Source of the DNA: JBBRVW01 sp963784645
GTDB taxonomy: Bacteria; Actinomycetota; Actinomycetes; JACCUZ01
Length of the DNA: 64,000 bases
Direction of reading: 5' to 3'
Assembly: GCA_963784645.1 (NCBI GenBank)
Contig: CAWARY010000015.1
Coordinates: forward strand, 434,001-498,000
Shown: in pieces, positions 8,327-15,464 of the stretch
How the letters are laid out: each line of letters begins with the position of its first letter
How positions within the stretch are numbered: the stretch's first letter is position 1
The notes under the pieces: generated by a model
Database searches by the model: none
Seen by the model: the letters and a program-made list of their open reading frames with translations, nothing else
What the model was told of the DNA's origin: nothing
Made by a program: the position numbers and the translations under genes

Positions 8327-9613
8327 TCAGCCCGTCGGCGGTGGGGGTGGTCGGTTGTGGCCGGGGCGGGGTGGTTCGGGTCCGAGGGTGCGGCCGGTCC
8401 TGGGGTGGCGCAGGAGGTAGCGGCCGTCGGGGAGGCGTTGGAGGGTCCAGTGGCCTTCGTGGAGCTGGACGTGGTGGCCCTCGCAGGGCAGCGCGCCGTT
8501 GGCGATGGTGGTGGGTCCGCCGTGCGGACGACGGCGATGAGGTGGTGGCCGTCGGACCAGGCGGCGGGCCGGTCGCAGAAGGGTGCGCAGCAGGTGTCGC
8601 CGTCGCGGGCGACCATGGCCCGTCGCTGGGGGATCGTGAAGAACCGCCGCTGGGTGCCGGCTTCGACGACCGTCGCCGTTCTCGTCAAGGGCGACGAAGG
8701 TCGCCATCGAGTCGCAGCCGAGCCGCTGCGCGGTGGATGCGGCGACGGGCCCGGCCCAGGTCAGGGTGCCGCCGGGCGAACGCCGGCCGGTAAGCCCGTC
8801 GTGGTCGAGGGTGACGACCAGCTGCGCCCGGGACTTCGAGGTCCGTCGGGAGGTGCGGTCCGGCTCCGGCTCCGCGGTGTCGAGCCAGTGCCGGCAGATG
8901 GCGTGCAGCCCGTCGAGGCGGCGCCGGGCCGCGGTCCGGGTGTCGCCGGTGACCAGTGGGCTGGCGGCGTCGATGGCGGCCTTGATGGCGGCGCCGGTGG
9001 TCTCGTCGGCGGTGCCGGTGATGGCGAACCCGCCGTCGAGCAGCGGGGAGATCGTGATCCCGGCGCGCTCGTAGCGGCGCAGCGCCTTCTCGTCGGCGGT
9101 GTCGGGGTCCAGGGCGTGGGTGAAGGCGCGCATCAGGTTCGCGGTCGCGCGCACGTCTCCTTCGACTGCGACCGCGACGGCTTCGGGCTCGATCAGCGCG
9201 ACCGCACCCGCGGGCGCGCCGGCCACGGCGTCGGCGATCACCGACGCGTGCTGCCCGGACAGAGCGCCGGCCTCGAGCGCGGCCGAGGTGTTCGGCAGCG
9301 CACCGGAGCGCAGCGCCCGCGCGGTCCGCACGGTGCGGGCGGCCTCGGCCGGGGTCTGGTGCGCGGTGGCCCGCACCCACGCCCCGGTCGACAGGCAGCC
9401 GTCGTAGGTGTGGGTGCCGTCGGCGTCGACCTTGCCGACCACGGCCAGCGTCAGCGCGTCGGCCTTCGCGGTCAGGGCCCGCAGCCGGGCCAGCAGGGCG
9501 GTGGACTGGTCGTGGCTGAGGTGCTCGACCCCCTCGTGCAGGGCGGCGGTGAGCGCGGTGTCGGCCGAGGCGATGTCCGCCTCGATCCCGACCTCGCACA
9601 CTGTCGAACACAT
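8327..9613 (-). CDS. DUF222/REP13E12 family HNH protein, copy 1; HNH core out of frame (probable pseudogene)
   Basis: The 428-codon frame starts MCSTVCEVGIEADIASADTA and has a full DUF222 domain (about 1-310) closely related to the gene at 53481. After FVALDENGD, near residue 313, the frame reads an Arg/His-rich stretch and then resumes the family sequence at GGPTTIANGALPC. The missing part, with VVEAGTQRRFF, ARDGDTCCAPFCDRPAAW and SDGHHL, is intact in the +1 frame over about 8535-8672. Against the 53481 copy the DNA has one extra base near 8670 and two extra bases near 8525, which together restore the frame. Real decay would leave a DUF222 protein with no HNH nuclease; two sequencing errors are the alternative. 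The start codon lies inside a LexA box. Confidence 0.8.
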   Translation of the reverse strand: MCSTVCEVGIEADIASADTALTAALHEGVEHLSHDQSTALLARLRALTAKADALTLAVVGKVDADGTHTYDGCLSTGAWVRATAHQTPAEAARTVRTARALRSGALPNTSAALEAGALSGQHASVIADAVAGAPAGAVALIEPEAVAVAVEGDVRATANLMRAFTHALDPDTADEKALRRYERAGITISPLLDGGFAITGTADETTGAAIKAAIDAASPLVTGDTRTAARRRLDGLHAICRHWLDTAEPEPDRTSRRTSKSRAQLVVTLDHDGLTGRRSPGGTLTWAGPVAASTAQRLGCDSMATFVALDENGDGRRSRHPAAVLHDPPATGHGRPRRRHLLRTLLRPARRLVRRPPPHRRRPHGGPTTIANGALPCEGHHVQLHEGHWTLQRLPDGRYLLRHPRTGRTLGPEPPRPGHNRPPPPPTG

Positions 9614-9625
9614 GTTCGAATGCTA
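9604..9625 (-). promoter_or_regulatory. LexA/SOS box overlapping start codon, with adjacent -10 box
   Basis: TCGAACACATGTTCGA (9604-9619) is a perfect palindrome matching the Gram-positive/mycobacterial SOS consensus CGAACRNRYGTTYG. The ATG of the DUF222-HNH gene (9611-9613) lies inside it. A -10-like TAGCAT (9620-9625, read on the minus strand) is 6 bases upstream of the ATG, so bound LexA would cover the transcription start of a leaderless mRNA. The arrangement is base-for-base the same at the 53481 gene. Confidence 0.8.
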
Positions 9626-9657
9626 CCGCAGATCCACCTGCCGCGGAACCCCGAAAT

Positions 9658-9674
9658 CCGTTGGTGGACAAGGG
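9658..9674 (-). promoter_or_regulatory. Conserved dyad upstream of DUF222-HNH copy 1
   Basis: On the minus strand this reads CCCTTGTCCACCAACGG, a dyad TTG-N5-CAA flanked by CC/GG, lying 45-61 bases before the start codon. Equivalent sequences occur before the other two DUF222-HNH genes of this window. It is either an operator or a recombination/insertion target carried with the family. Confidence 0.5.
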
Positions 9675-9710
9675 ATTTCACCGTCCACAGGCACGCGGCT
9701 CAAACGAGGC

Positions 9711-10673
9711 TCAGGTCCTCGAGTCGACCGGCTGGGCTGTCCCGGCACCGCGCGGGATCAGTGCCGCACCGAGGGCGAGCAGGCCGTCGGTGGCCATCAA
9801 GAGGCCGCGCGACGTGAGGGCGACGGCGGTGGCGTCCGAGGTCGGCAGCACCCCGTGCAGCAGCAGGATCAGCACCGCCTCGCGGACTCCCGCGCCCGCA
9901 GGCAGCACGACGAGCAGCGGCCCGAGCGAGAACGCGATCGCGAAGCCGCCGATCGCCACCGGCAGCGCCTTCCACGGATCGGCACCGAGGCCGACCGCGA
10001 GCAGCCAGACGTGACCGCCGTAGACCAGCCAGAAGACCAGCGCCGACCCGACGCCGCGCAGCACGTCACGCTCGTGCAGCGGCCGTTCGAGCCCGGGCCT
10101 CCGGAGGATCCGGAGAGCAGTGCCGAGCAGCGCGTTGAGCACCTTCGGCACGAGCAGGGCGACGAGCAGCGGCACGGCCAGCAGCCCGAGCAGCACCACC
10201 TTGCCCTCGGCGCGCAGCAGGGCGGGCAGGGCGGCGGCGCCGACGAGGATGCCGACGAGCGTCGAGAGACCGAGGGTCAGCAGGAACGCGAGGCCCATCC
10301 GCTGCTTGGGGACGCCGAGCTCCTTGCCGAGCCGCATCTGGGCGACCACCGGCCAGACTGCGCCGGGCAGGTACTTGCCGAGCTGGGTGACGAAGAACAG
10401 CCGGGCGGCGGGCAGGGCCGGGAGCCGCGAGCCGAGGACGGCGAGGGTGCCGCGCCAGATGACGAAGCTCAGCACCACACCGACGAGCGCGAGCGCCAGC
10501 GCCCCGAGGACGACCAGCGGGTCCTGCTCACGGACCCGGTCGACGATCTGCGACCACTTGCCGTGCAGCGCCCAGCTGAAGGCCGCCACCATCGCCACGA
10601 CGAGGACGCCGGAGACGACCGTGCGGCGCCACGACGTGGGGCGACGGGTGTCCTCGGGCGCGTCCACCGTCAC
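9711..10673 (-). CDS. Flippase-like integral membrane protein (LPG_synthase_TM/UPF0104 family)
   Basis: A 320-residue protein with about eight to nine hydrophobic segments and a short cytosolic N-terminus. Family landmarks are FFVTQLGKYLPGAVWPVVAQ (about 93-112) and FSLGPLLVVLPAGAGVREAV (about 245-264), the YxPG and PGGxGxxE-like signatures of the lysylphosphatidylglycerol-synthase transmembrane family. Members often occur next to polyprenyl-phosphate glycosyltransferases and are thought to move lipid-linked sugars or act as synthases. Here the next gene upstream on the same strand is just such a GT2 (10696-11697), 22 bases away, so the two probably form a unit that makes and translocates a lipid-linked glycan precursor. 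No soluble aminoacyl-transfer domain is present, which argues against true MprF function. Confidence 0.82.
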   Translation of the reverse strand: MTVDAPEDTRRPTSWRRTVVSGVLVVAMVAAFSWALHGKWSQIVDRVREQDPLVVLGALALALVGVVLSFVIWRGTLAVLGSRLPALPAARLFFVTQLGKYLPGAVWPVVAQMRLGKELGVPKQRMGLAFLLTLGLSTLVGILVGAAALPALLRAEGKVVLLGLLAVPLLVALLVPKVLNALLGTALRILRRPGLERPLHERDVLRGVGSALVFWLVYGGHVWLLAVGLGADPWKALPVAIGGFAIAFSLGPLLVVLPAGAGVREAVLILLLHGVLPTSDATAVALTSRGLLMATDGLLALGAALIPRGAGTAQPVDSRT

Positions 10674-10695
10674 CGGTCGGCCTGCCGAGCCCGCG

Positions 10696-11697
10696 TCAGG
10701 TCTCGGAGCGGGACCGCACGATGAGGTCCGCGAGCAGCGCGAGTGCGGCCACGAGCATGCCGGTGATGAAGATGAGCACGGTGTTGACCGCGAACCGGCC
10801 GAAGTGCGCGAACAGGTCGTAGACGCCCTTGAGCAGCCCGACGCCGATCAGGGTGAGCGCCGGCGGCATCAGCACCTTCAGCGGGTTGAAGTACATGACC
10901 ATCCGCAGCACCTGGAGGATGTAGCGGTACGCGTCCTTGGTGAAGTGGAACTTCGAGACGCCGGACCGCTTGGCGTAGTCGATCGGCACGTACTTGATGT
11001 CGTGCTGGTTGGAGAGGAACGCCAGGGTGATGGTCGTGACGCAGGAGAAGCCGGGTGGCAGCAGCCGCAGGTAGGGCAGTGACACCGACCGGCGGAAGGC
11101 GCGCAGCCCGGAGTTGAGGTCAGGGATCGAGGAGTTCGACAGCCGCTCGGCGATCTTGCGGATGACCCACTTGGCCGGCACCCGCAGCACCTTGTGGGTG
11201 CCCTCCTCCGAGGTGCGCGCGCCGACGACCTGGTCGTACGTCGGGTCCTCGAGCAGCGTCTGCACGAACTCAGGGATGCGCTCGTTGGGGTAGGTCATGT
11301 CGGCGTCTGTCCAGACCACGATCTCGCCGCGCGCCTCGTAGCTGCCGATGCGACGGGCCGTGCCGGAGCCGCCGTTGCGGCGGAACGGCATCACGCGCAT
11401 CGACGGGAACCGCTGCCGCGCGTCGAGCAGCAGCTGCAGGGTGTTGTCGGTGGAGGCGTCGTCGATGGCCAGCAGCTCGTAGGGGATGCCGCTGGCATCC
11501 ATCGCACCGCAGATCCGCTCGACCTCGGCGATCACGTGCTCGTGCTCGTTGAAGCACGGCAGCACGATCGTCGCGACCGGGCGGCCGTCCTCGTGGTCGG
11601 CGCGCGCCGGTGCGTCGTGGTGCTCGACCACCGGCGCCTCGACCGGGGTGAGGACCTGGGTGGCGGGTTCGCTGGGGACTGTGGTCTGCTCGCTCAT
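10696..11697 (-). CDS. Family 2 glycosyltransferase with C-terminal membrane segments (polyprenyl-phosphate sugar synthase-like)
   Basis: A 333-residue protein from an ATG at 11697; an in-frame GTG at 11709 is possible. The GT-A domain has ATIVLPCFNEHEHV near 46-59, the nucleotide-binding AIDDASTDNTLQLL, the metal-binding DxD inside VVWTDADMTYPNE and the acceptor-site region DLNSGLRAFRR. Two hydrophobic helices near the C-terminus (LMPPALTLIGVGLLKG and AVNTVLIFITGMLVAALALL) anchor it, the plan of dolichol/undecaprenyl-phosphate sugar synthases such as the GtrB/DPMS type. The N-terminal 35 residues are Pro/Ala-rich and disordered. It precedes the flippase-like gene by 22 bases, consistent with synthesis then flipping of a lipid-linked sugar. 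Confidence 0.85.
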   Translation of the reverse strand: MSEQTTVPSEPATQVLTPVEAPVVEHHDAPARADHEDGRPVATIVLPCFNEHEHVIAEVERICGAMDASGIPYELLAIDDASTDNTLQLLLDARQRFPSMRVMPFRRNGGSGTARRIGSYEARGEIVVWTDADMTYPNERIPEFVQTLLEDPTYDQVVGARTSEEGTHKVLRVPAKWVIRKIAERLSNSSIPDLNSGLRAFRRSVSLPYLRLLPPGFSCVTTITLAFLSNQHDIKYVPIDYAKRSGVSKFHFTKDAYRYILQVLRMVMYFNPLKVLMPPALTLIGVGLLKGVYDLFAHFGRFAVNTVLIFITGMLVAALALLADLIVRSRSET

Positions 11698-11763
11698 GTC
11701 GCGGGCCACCCTACCGGCGCGGGCAGCCTGCCTCGCCCCGAGCCGAGCACGGGCCGCCGCACG

Positions 11764-14379
11764 TCACGGGTAGTAGCCGACGACCTCAGCCACGAGGTTC
11801 GCCGTGCCCCTGCCGTTGGTGATCTTGATGCGGCCCTTCGCGCCCACCCGGACGACCACGAGGTTCGCGGTGGTCCGCCAGGCCGGCACGGAGAGGTCCG
11901 GGAAGGCGGGCCGGCGCTTGCCCTTGGGCCAGGCCGTCACGAACGTGGACGCGGTGGCGTCGCGCGCCGTGAGGTTCATCACGACTGCCTTGGCACGCAA
12001 CGGCGCGGGCTTGCCCTTGCCGGCCACCTTGACCGTCAGGACACCACCCTTGCCGAGCTTGGCCCTGCGCGCACCGAGGCCGGTGCGGGTGTCGAGCACG
12101 CGGGTGGCTGCCCTCGGCTGGAACAGCCGACCACGGACGACGTCAGAGGGGGCCCACCACCCGACGACGTCCACGACCACATGGGTCGCCGCGGTGTGTG
12201 CGGTGAGAGTGAGCTGGCCGTCCTGGAGCCTGGCCACGGCTCGGCCCTTCACGAGCGAGCCGTGCGTGTACGCCAGGGTCGCGTTGTCGCGGGTCGTTGC
12301 CGGTGACTGCACCGTGAGGGTGCCGGTGCCGGCCGGCGACACGGTGGTGACGTTGAGCAGCGCCCCGGTCATCGACGCCGCCGGGATGCCCGACAGCGCA
12401 GGCATCGTGACGGTCCGCGGGCTCTCCGGCACGAGCTGGCCGGCCGGGTCCCGCCGCGAGTCGTAGAGCCGCAGCGTCTTGGTCGGTCGGAACACCTGGC
12501 CACCGGTCACCGGGTAGTACCCGACGACGTGGACCGAGAGCTCGGTGGTCCCGGAGCTGTTGGTGATGCTGACGATGCCGTTGCCCCCGAGCGGGGACAC
12601 CGCGAGGGCGGAGGCCGTGGTGCCGCCGGCCACGTTCAGTGCCGGGGACGACGGCTTGGCCGAGCCGCCGGGCCAGGCGGTGACCGTCGTGTCGCTGCTG
12701 GCGCAGCTGGACGAGACGCTCAGAGCCACCGCCGCGACCCCCTCGGCCGGCACCTTGCCGGTGCCGGGCACGACGAGGTCGACCCGGCCGCCGGGTCCGA
12801 GCGGGAGGTTGCCCGCGTCGTGGGTGTCGTAGAGCTTCACCGGGTCGACGGGAACGAACGTCGTGCGCCCCGGGAGCGCGAGGGCGGGCGCCGTCGGCGG
12901 CGCCGTCCGCGCGGCGTTGACGGTGACCTGCCCGGTCCAGGTGCGAGCAGCGGCGCTCGCGTCTGCGCTGGCGAGCGACACGGCGTACGCGCCGGGTCTG
13001 ACCGGTGTGCCGGCGTCGTCGCGCAGGTCCCACACCGCGGCCAGCGGCACCGTCGGCGATGCGGTCCCGGTCAGCGTGCGCACGACGGTGCCGCGGCAGA
13101 CCTCGGTCACCTGCATCGTCCAGCTCTGGTCGCTCGTGACCCGCGCGGTCGTCGTGATGGTGCCGCCCCGGCCGTACGTGGCGCTGGCGGGCGTCGGTGC
13201 GGGGTCCAGCAGGGCGGTGCCGAGGTACTGCGTCGTGAGCTGGCGGATCAGGGGCAGCTGGGCATAGAGGTTCTTGCCCGGGCACTCGGTGGTGCCGGCG
13301 TCGCGGTGCCCGCTGATGACGTTGAACGTCACCTTCGTACCGGCCCGGTACCTCGACGTCCCGCCGCCCTGCGAGGTGAGCACGGCGGTGCCGTTCGGGT
13401 CGCGGAAGGCCGTCGAGAGCTTCCACGCCATCAGGCGCGCGATCGAGTCGACCATGACCGGTGGCGCGGCCACCTTCTGGTAGTCGCCGACGGCGGACAC
13501 GGCGAAGCTGTCGACGTTGAAGCCGCCGGTGTGCGCGCCGAGGACGTTGGCCGAGACGCCGCCGTAGCGGCCCTCCCAGAGCCGGCCGAACCGGTCGACG
13601 AGGTAGTTGTAGCCGATGTCCGACCAGCCGTTGCCCTTGACGTGGTAGGCGTAGATGCCGCGGATGATCCTCGGTACGTCGGCCTCGGAGTAGCCGTTGG
13701 TGCCCGCGGTGTGGTGCACGAAGCCGGCCTTCGGCGTGCCGGTGTACGTCGGGCCGTTGCGGCGCAGCGACTCGTCGGCGCCCCACTCCGCCCGGCTGTG
13801 GATCAGCGGCTGCCCGGTCTCGGCCTGCGCCGCCTGCATCGGCCGTCCGGCGCCGACCTGGCCGTCGGCGGCGGAGCTGCCCGGGTCGACCAGGTCGACC
13901 CGCAGCCCCCGCGGCAGGCGACCGGACCGGACGTCGACCCGCACCTGGTAGCCGTCGGAGCCGCCGACCCAGAGCGGCTCGGTGCCCGGGCGTGCGGTCC
14001 GGGCCTCCTTGGTCGCCGGGGTGTCGTTGGTCTCCAGTGCCGTCCACCCGGTCCAACCGTGCGCGCCGTGGGTGCGGGCCAGCACGTCGAGGTCTGCTGC
14101 CGACCCGGCCGACCCCGCCCGCCACGTCACGCCGAGCAGGTCGAAGGTGGCCAGCCCGGTGCGCCTGACCAGGACCTCGGGCCGCCCGGCCGCGGCGAAG
14201 GTGGCGCGGGCGCTGCCGCGCAGCGCCGACCCACCGACCGCCTGGACCCCGTGCAGCGGCTGCGAACGCACCTCCGGCGCGACCGCGTGCGCCCGGGCGT
14301 GCGGCACGCTCGCCACCGGTACCACGAGGCCCAGCGGCACGAGGACGGTGAGCAGGACGGCGGACGGTGCGCGGCGCAT
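11764..14379 (-). CDS. Secreted N-acetylmuramoyl-L-alanine amidase (PGRP) with FlgD-like domain and three C-terminal repeats
   Basis: 871 residues. A signal peptide covers 1-32 (cleavage in HARAHA). The PGRP/amidase_2 domain spans about 190-385: IHSRAEWGADESLRR, the first zinc-ligand region FVHHTAGTNGY (His 222/223), YNYLVDRFGRLWEGRYGG, and SGHRDAGTTECPG with His 358 and Cys 366 completing the zinc site. A FlgD-Ig-like domain follows (about 400-490, DLRDDAGTPVRPGAYAVSL). The last 360 residues are three tandem units of about 115-125 residues, each starting near F-x-P-x-x-x-x-x-L-D/Y-D-T/S and ending HVVGYYP, VVDVVGWWA or AEVVGYYP. The enzyme should cleave peptidoglycan stem peptides outside the cell, while the repeats probably bind wall polymer. 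It is divergently transcribed from TIGR03089 across a 194-bp intergenic region. Confidence 0.93.
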   Translation of the reverse strand: MRRAPSAVLLTVLVPLGLVVPVASVPHARAHAVAPEVRSQPLHGVQAVGGSALRGSARATFAAAGRPEVLVRRTGLATFDLLGVTWRAGSAGSAADLDVLARTHGAHGWTGWTALETNDTPATKEARTARPGTEPLWVGGSDGYQVRVDVRSGRLPRGLRVDLVDPGSSAADGQVGAGRPMQAAQAETGQPLIHSRAEWGADESLRRNGPTYTGTPKAGFVHHTAGTNGYSEADVPRIIRGIYAYHVKGNGWSDIGYNYLVDRFGRLWEGRYGGVSANVLGAHTGGFNVDSFAVSAVGDYQKVAAPPVMVDSIARLMAWKLSTAFRDPNGTAVLTSQGGGTSRYRAGTKVTFNVISGHRDAGTTECPGKNLYAQLPLIRQLTTQYLGTALLDPAPTPASATYGRGGTITTTARVTSDQSWTMQVTEVCRGTVVRTLTGTASPTVPLAAVWDLRDDAGTPVRPGAYAVSLASADASAAARTWTGQVTVNAARTAPPTAPALALPGRTTFVPVDPVKLYDTHDAGNLPLGPGGRVDLVVPGTGKVPAEGVAAVALSVSSSCASSDTTVTAWPGGSAKPSSPALNVAGGTTASALAVSPLGGNGIVSITNSSGTTELSVHVVGYYPVTGGQVFRPTKTLRLYDSRRDPAGQLVPESPRTVTMPALSGIPAASMTGALLNVTTVSPAGTGTLTVQSPATTRDNATLAYTHGSLVKGRAVARLQDGQLTLTAHTAATHVVVDVVGWWAPSDVVRGRLFQPRAATRVLDTRTGLGARRAKLGKGGVLTVKVAGKGKPAPLRAKAVVMNLTARDATASTFVTAWPKGKRRPAFPDLSVPAWRTTANLVVVRVGAKGRIKITNGRGTANLVAEVVGYYP

Positions 14380-14561
14380 GCAGGACCTCAGGGTTGGTGG
14401 TTCTGGTGCTGGAGTGACGGGTGTGACGAGTATCGTCAGCGCCAGTGTCCCTGGGATCGGCTCCCGCGCCGCGACTCTTGACGATCTCGGCGTGGTGCGA
14501 GCGCGACATTTTGCCCGGCCGTGACCACCGTCGGCGGCGCCCGCCGTCGCACGCCGCCACC

Positions 14562-14567
14562 TAGCCT
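14562..14567 (+). promoter_or_regulatory. Candidate -10 box (TAGCCT), leaderless start
   Basis: TAGCCT ends 6 bases before the GTG at 14574, with no ribosome-binding sequence between. This is the same geometry as at 16941, 34448 and 53469, so translation probably begins at the 5' end of the mRNA. Confidence 0.45.
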
Positions 14568-14573
14568 GGCCGG

Positions 14574-15368
14574 GTGCCCACCCCCGGACTTCCCGGCCTG
14601 CTCGACTCCGCCCTGCGCCGCGACCCGGCCCGCCCGCTGCTGACGTTCTACGACGACGCGTCCGGCGAACGCGCGGAGCTCTCGGTCACGACGTTCGCCA
14701 CCTGGGTGGCCAAGACCGCGAACCTGCTGCGGAACGACCTCGGGGCCGAGGCCGGCGGGACCGTCGCGCTCGACCTGCCGTGCCACTGGCAGGCCGCGGT
14801 CTGGCTCCAGTCCGCCTGGGCGCTCGGCCTGCACGTCGTCCCGGCCGGCCGGCCGGTGGACGTGCACGTCCGCGCCTACGACTCGCCGGCCGACCCCCCG
14901 GCCGGCGCCGGCGAGGTCGTCGCCCTCGGGCTGGGGCCGCTCGCGCTGCCCCGCCGGGGCGCCCTGCCGCCGGCCGGGACCACGCTCGACTACGACCGGG
15001 AGGTGGCCGGCCACGGCGACCGGTTCACGCCCTCCTGGCCGGCCGACCCCTCCGGTGCGGCACTCACGACCGCTGCCGACGGGACGCTCACCGGGTCCGA
15101 GCTGGCCGGGCTGGCGGTCGACCAGGCGCCTGTCGCCGGCCGGAGCCTGCTCGTGGCCGAGCCCCTCACGACCCTCGCCGCGGTGCTCGCCGGCCTGCTG
15201 GTCCCGCTGGCCACCGACGTCACGGCGGTGCTCTGCCGCCACCTCGACCTCGACCACCTCACCGGCCGCACCGACCAGGAGGGACTCGTCGCGGGGGTCG
15301 GCCCGGACACGCCCGTTCTGCCCCGGTGGCTCCCCGTTCCTGGGAGGGCTCCCAGGAACCTCGCCTAG
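14574..15368 (+). CDS. TIGR03089 family protein (short AMP-binding-like protein)
   Basis: 264 residues from GTG. The N-terminus LLTFYDDASGERAELSVTTF and TWVAKTANLLRNDLGAEAG match the start of adenylate-forming (AMP-dependent synthetase) enzymes. So does VALDLPCHWQAAVWLQSAWA, yet the protein ends before the ATP-binding and C-terminal lid regions. That is the normal size of the actinobacterial TIGR03089 family, not a truncation in this strain. The catalytic motif STGTTG is absent, so a true ligase activity is unlikely and the role is unknown. In actinomycetes the family commonly neighbours LCP wall ligases, as here (LCP gene at 15465). Its 3' end carries a 24-bp perfect palindrome. Confidence 0.85.
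   Translation: MPTPGLPGLLDSALRRDPARPLLTFYDDASGERAELSVTTFATWVAKTANLLRNDLGAEAGGTVALDLPCHWQAAVWLQSAWALGLHVVPAGRPVDVHVRAYDSPADPPAGAGEVVALGLGPLALPRRGALPPAGTTLDYDREVAGHGDRFTPSWPADPSGAALTTAADGTLTGSELAGLAVDQAPVAGRSLLVAEPLTTLAAVLAGLLVPLATDVTAVLCRHLDLDHLTGRTDQEGLVAGVGPDTPVLPRWLPVPGRAPRNLA
15336..15359. promoter_or_regulatory. Perfect 24-bp palindrome upstream of LCP gene
   Basis: GTTCCTGGGAG, two bases, then its exact inverse complement. It overlaps the last codons of TIGR03089. A -10-like TAGACT (15366-15371) lies a few bases downstream, so the palindrome occupies the -35 region of a likely LCP-gene promoter: an operator or a short terminator. No T-tract follows, favouring an operator. Confidence 0.5.
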
Positions 15369-15464
15369 ACTGGCCCGTCGACCCCCTCGTCGCACGGCCG
15401 CCTCCGTGGCGGTCCGGGCCCGCACTCCTCGCGCCGGCCCGCGACCCGACGCCGAAGGACCCTG

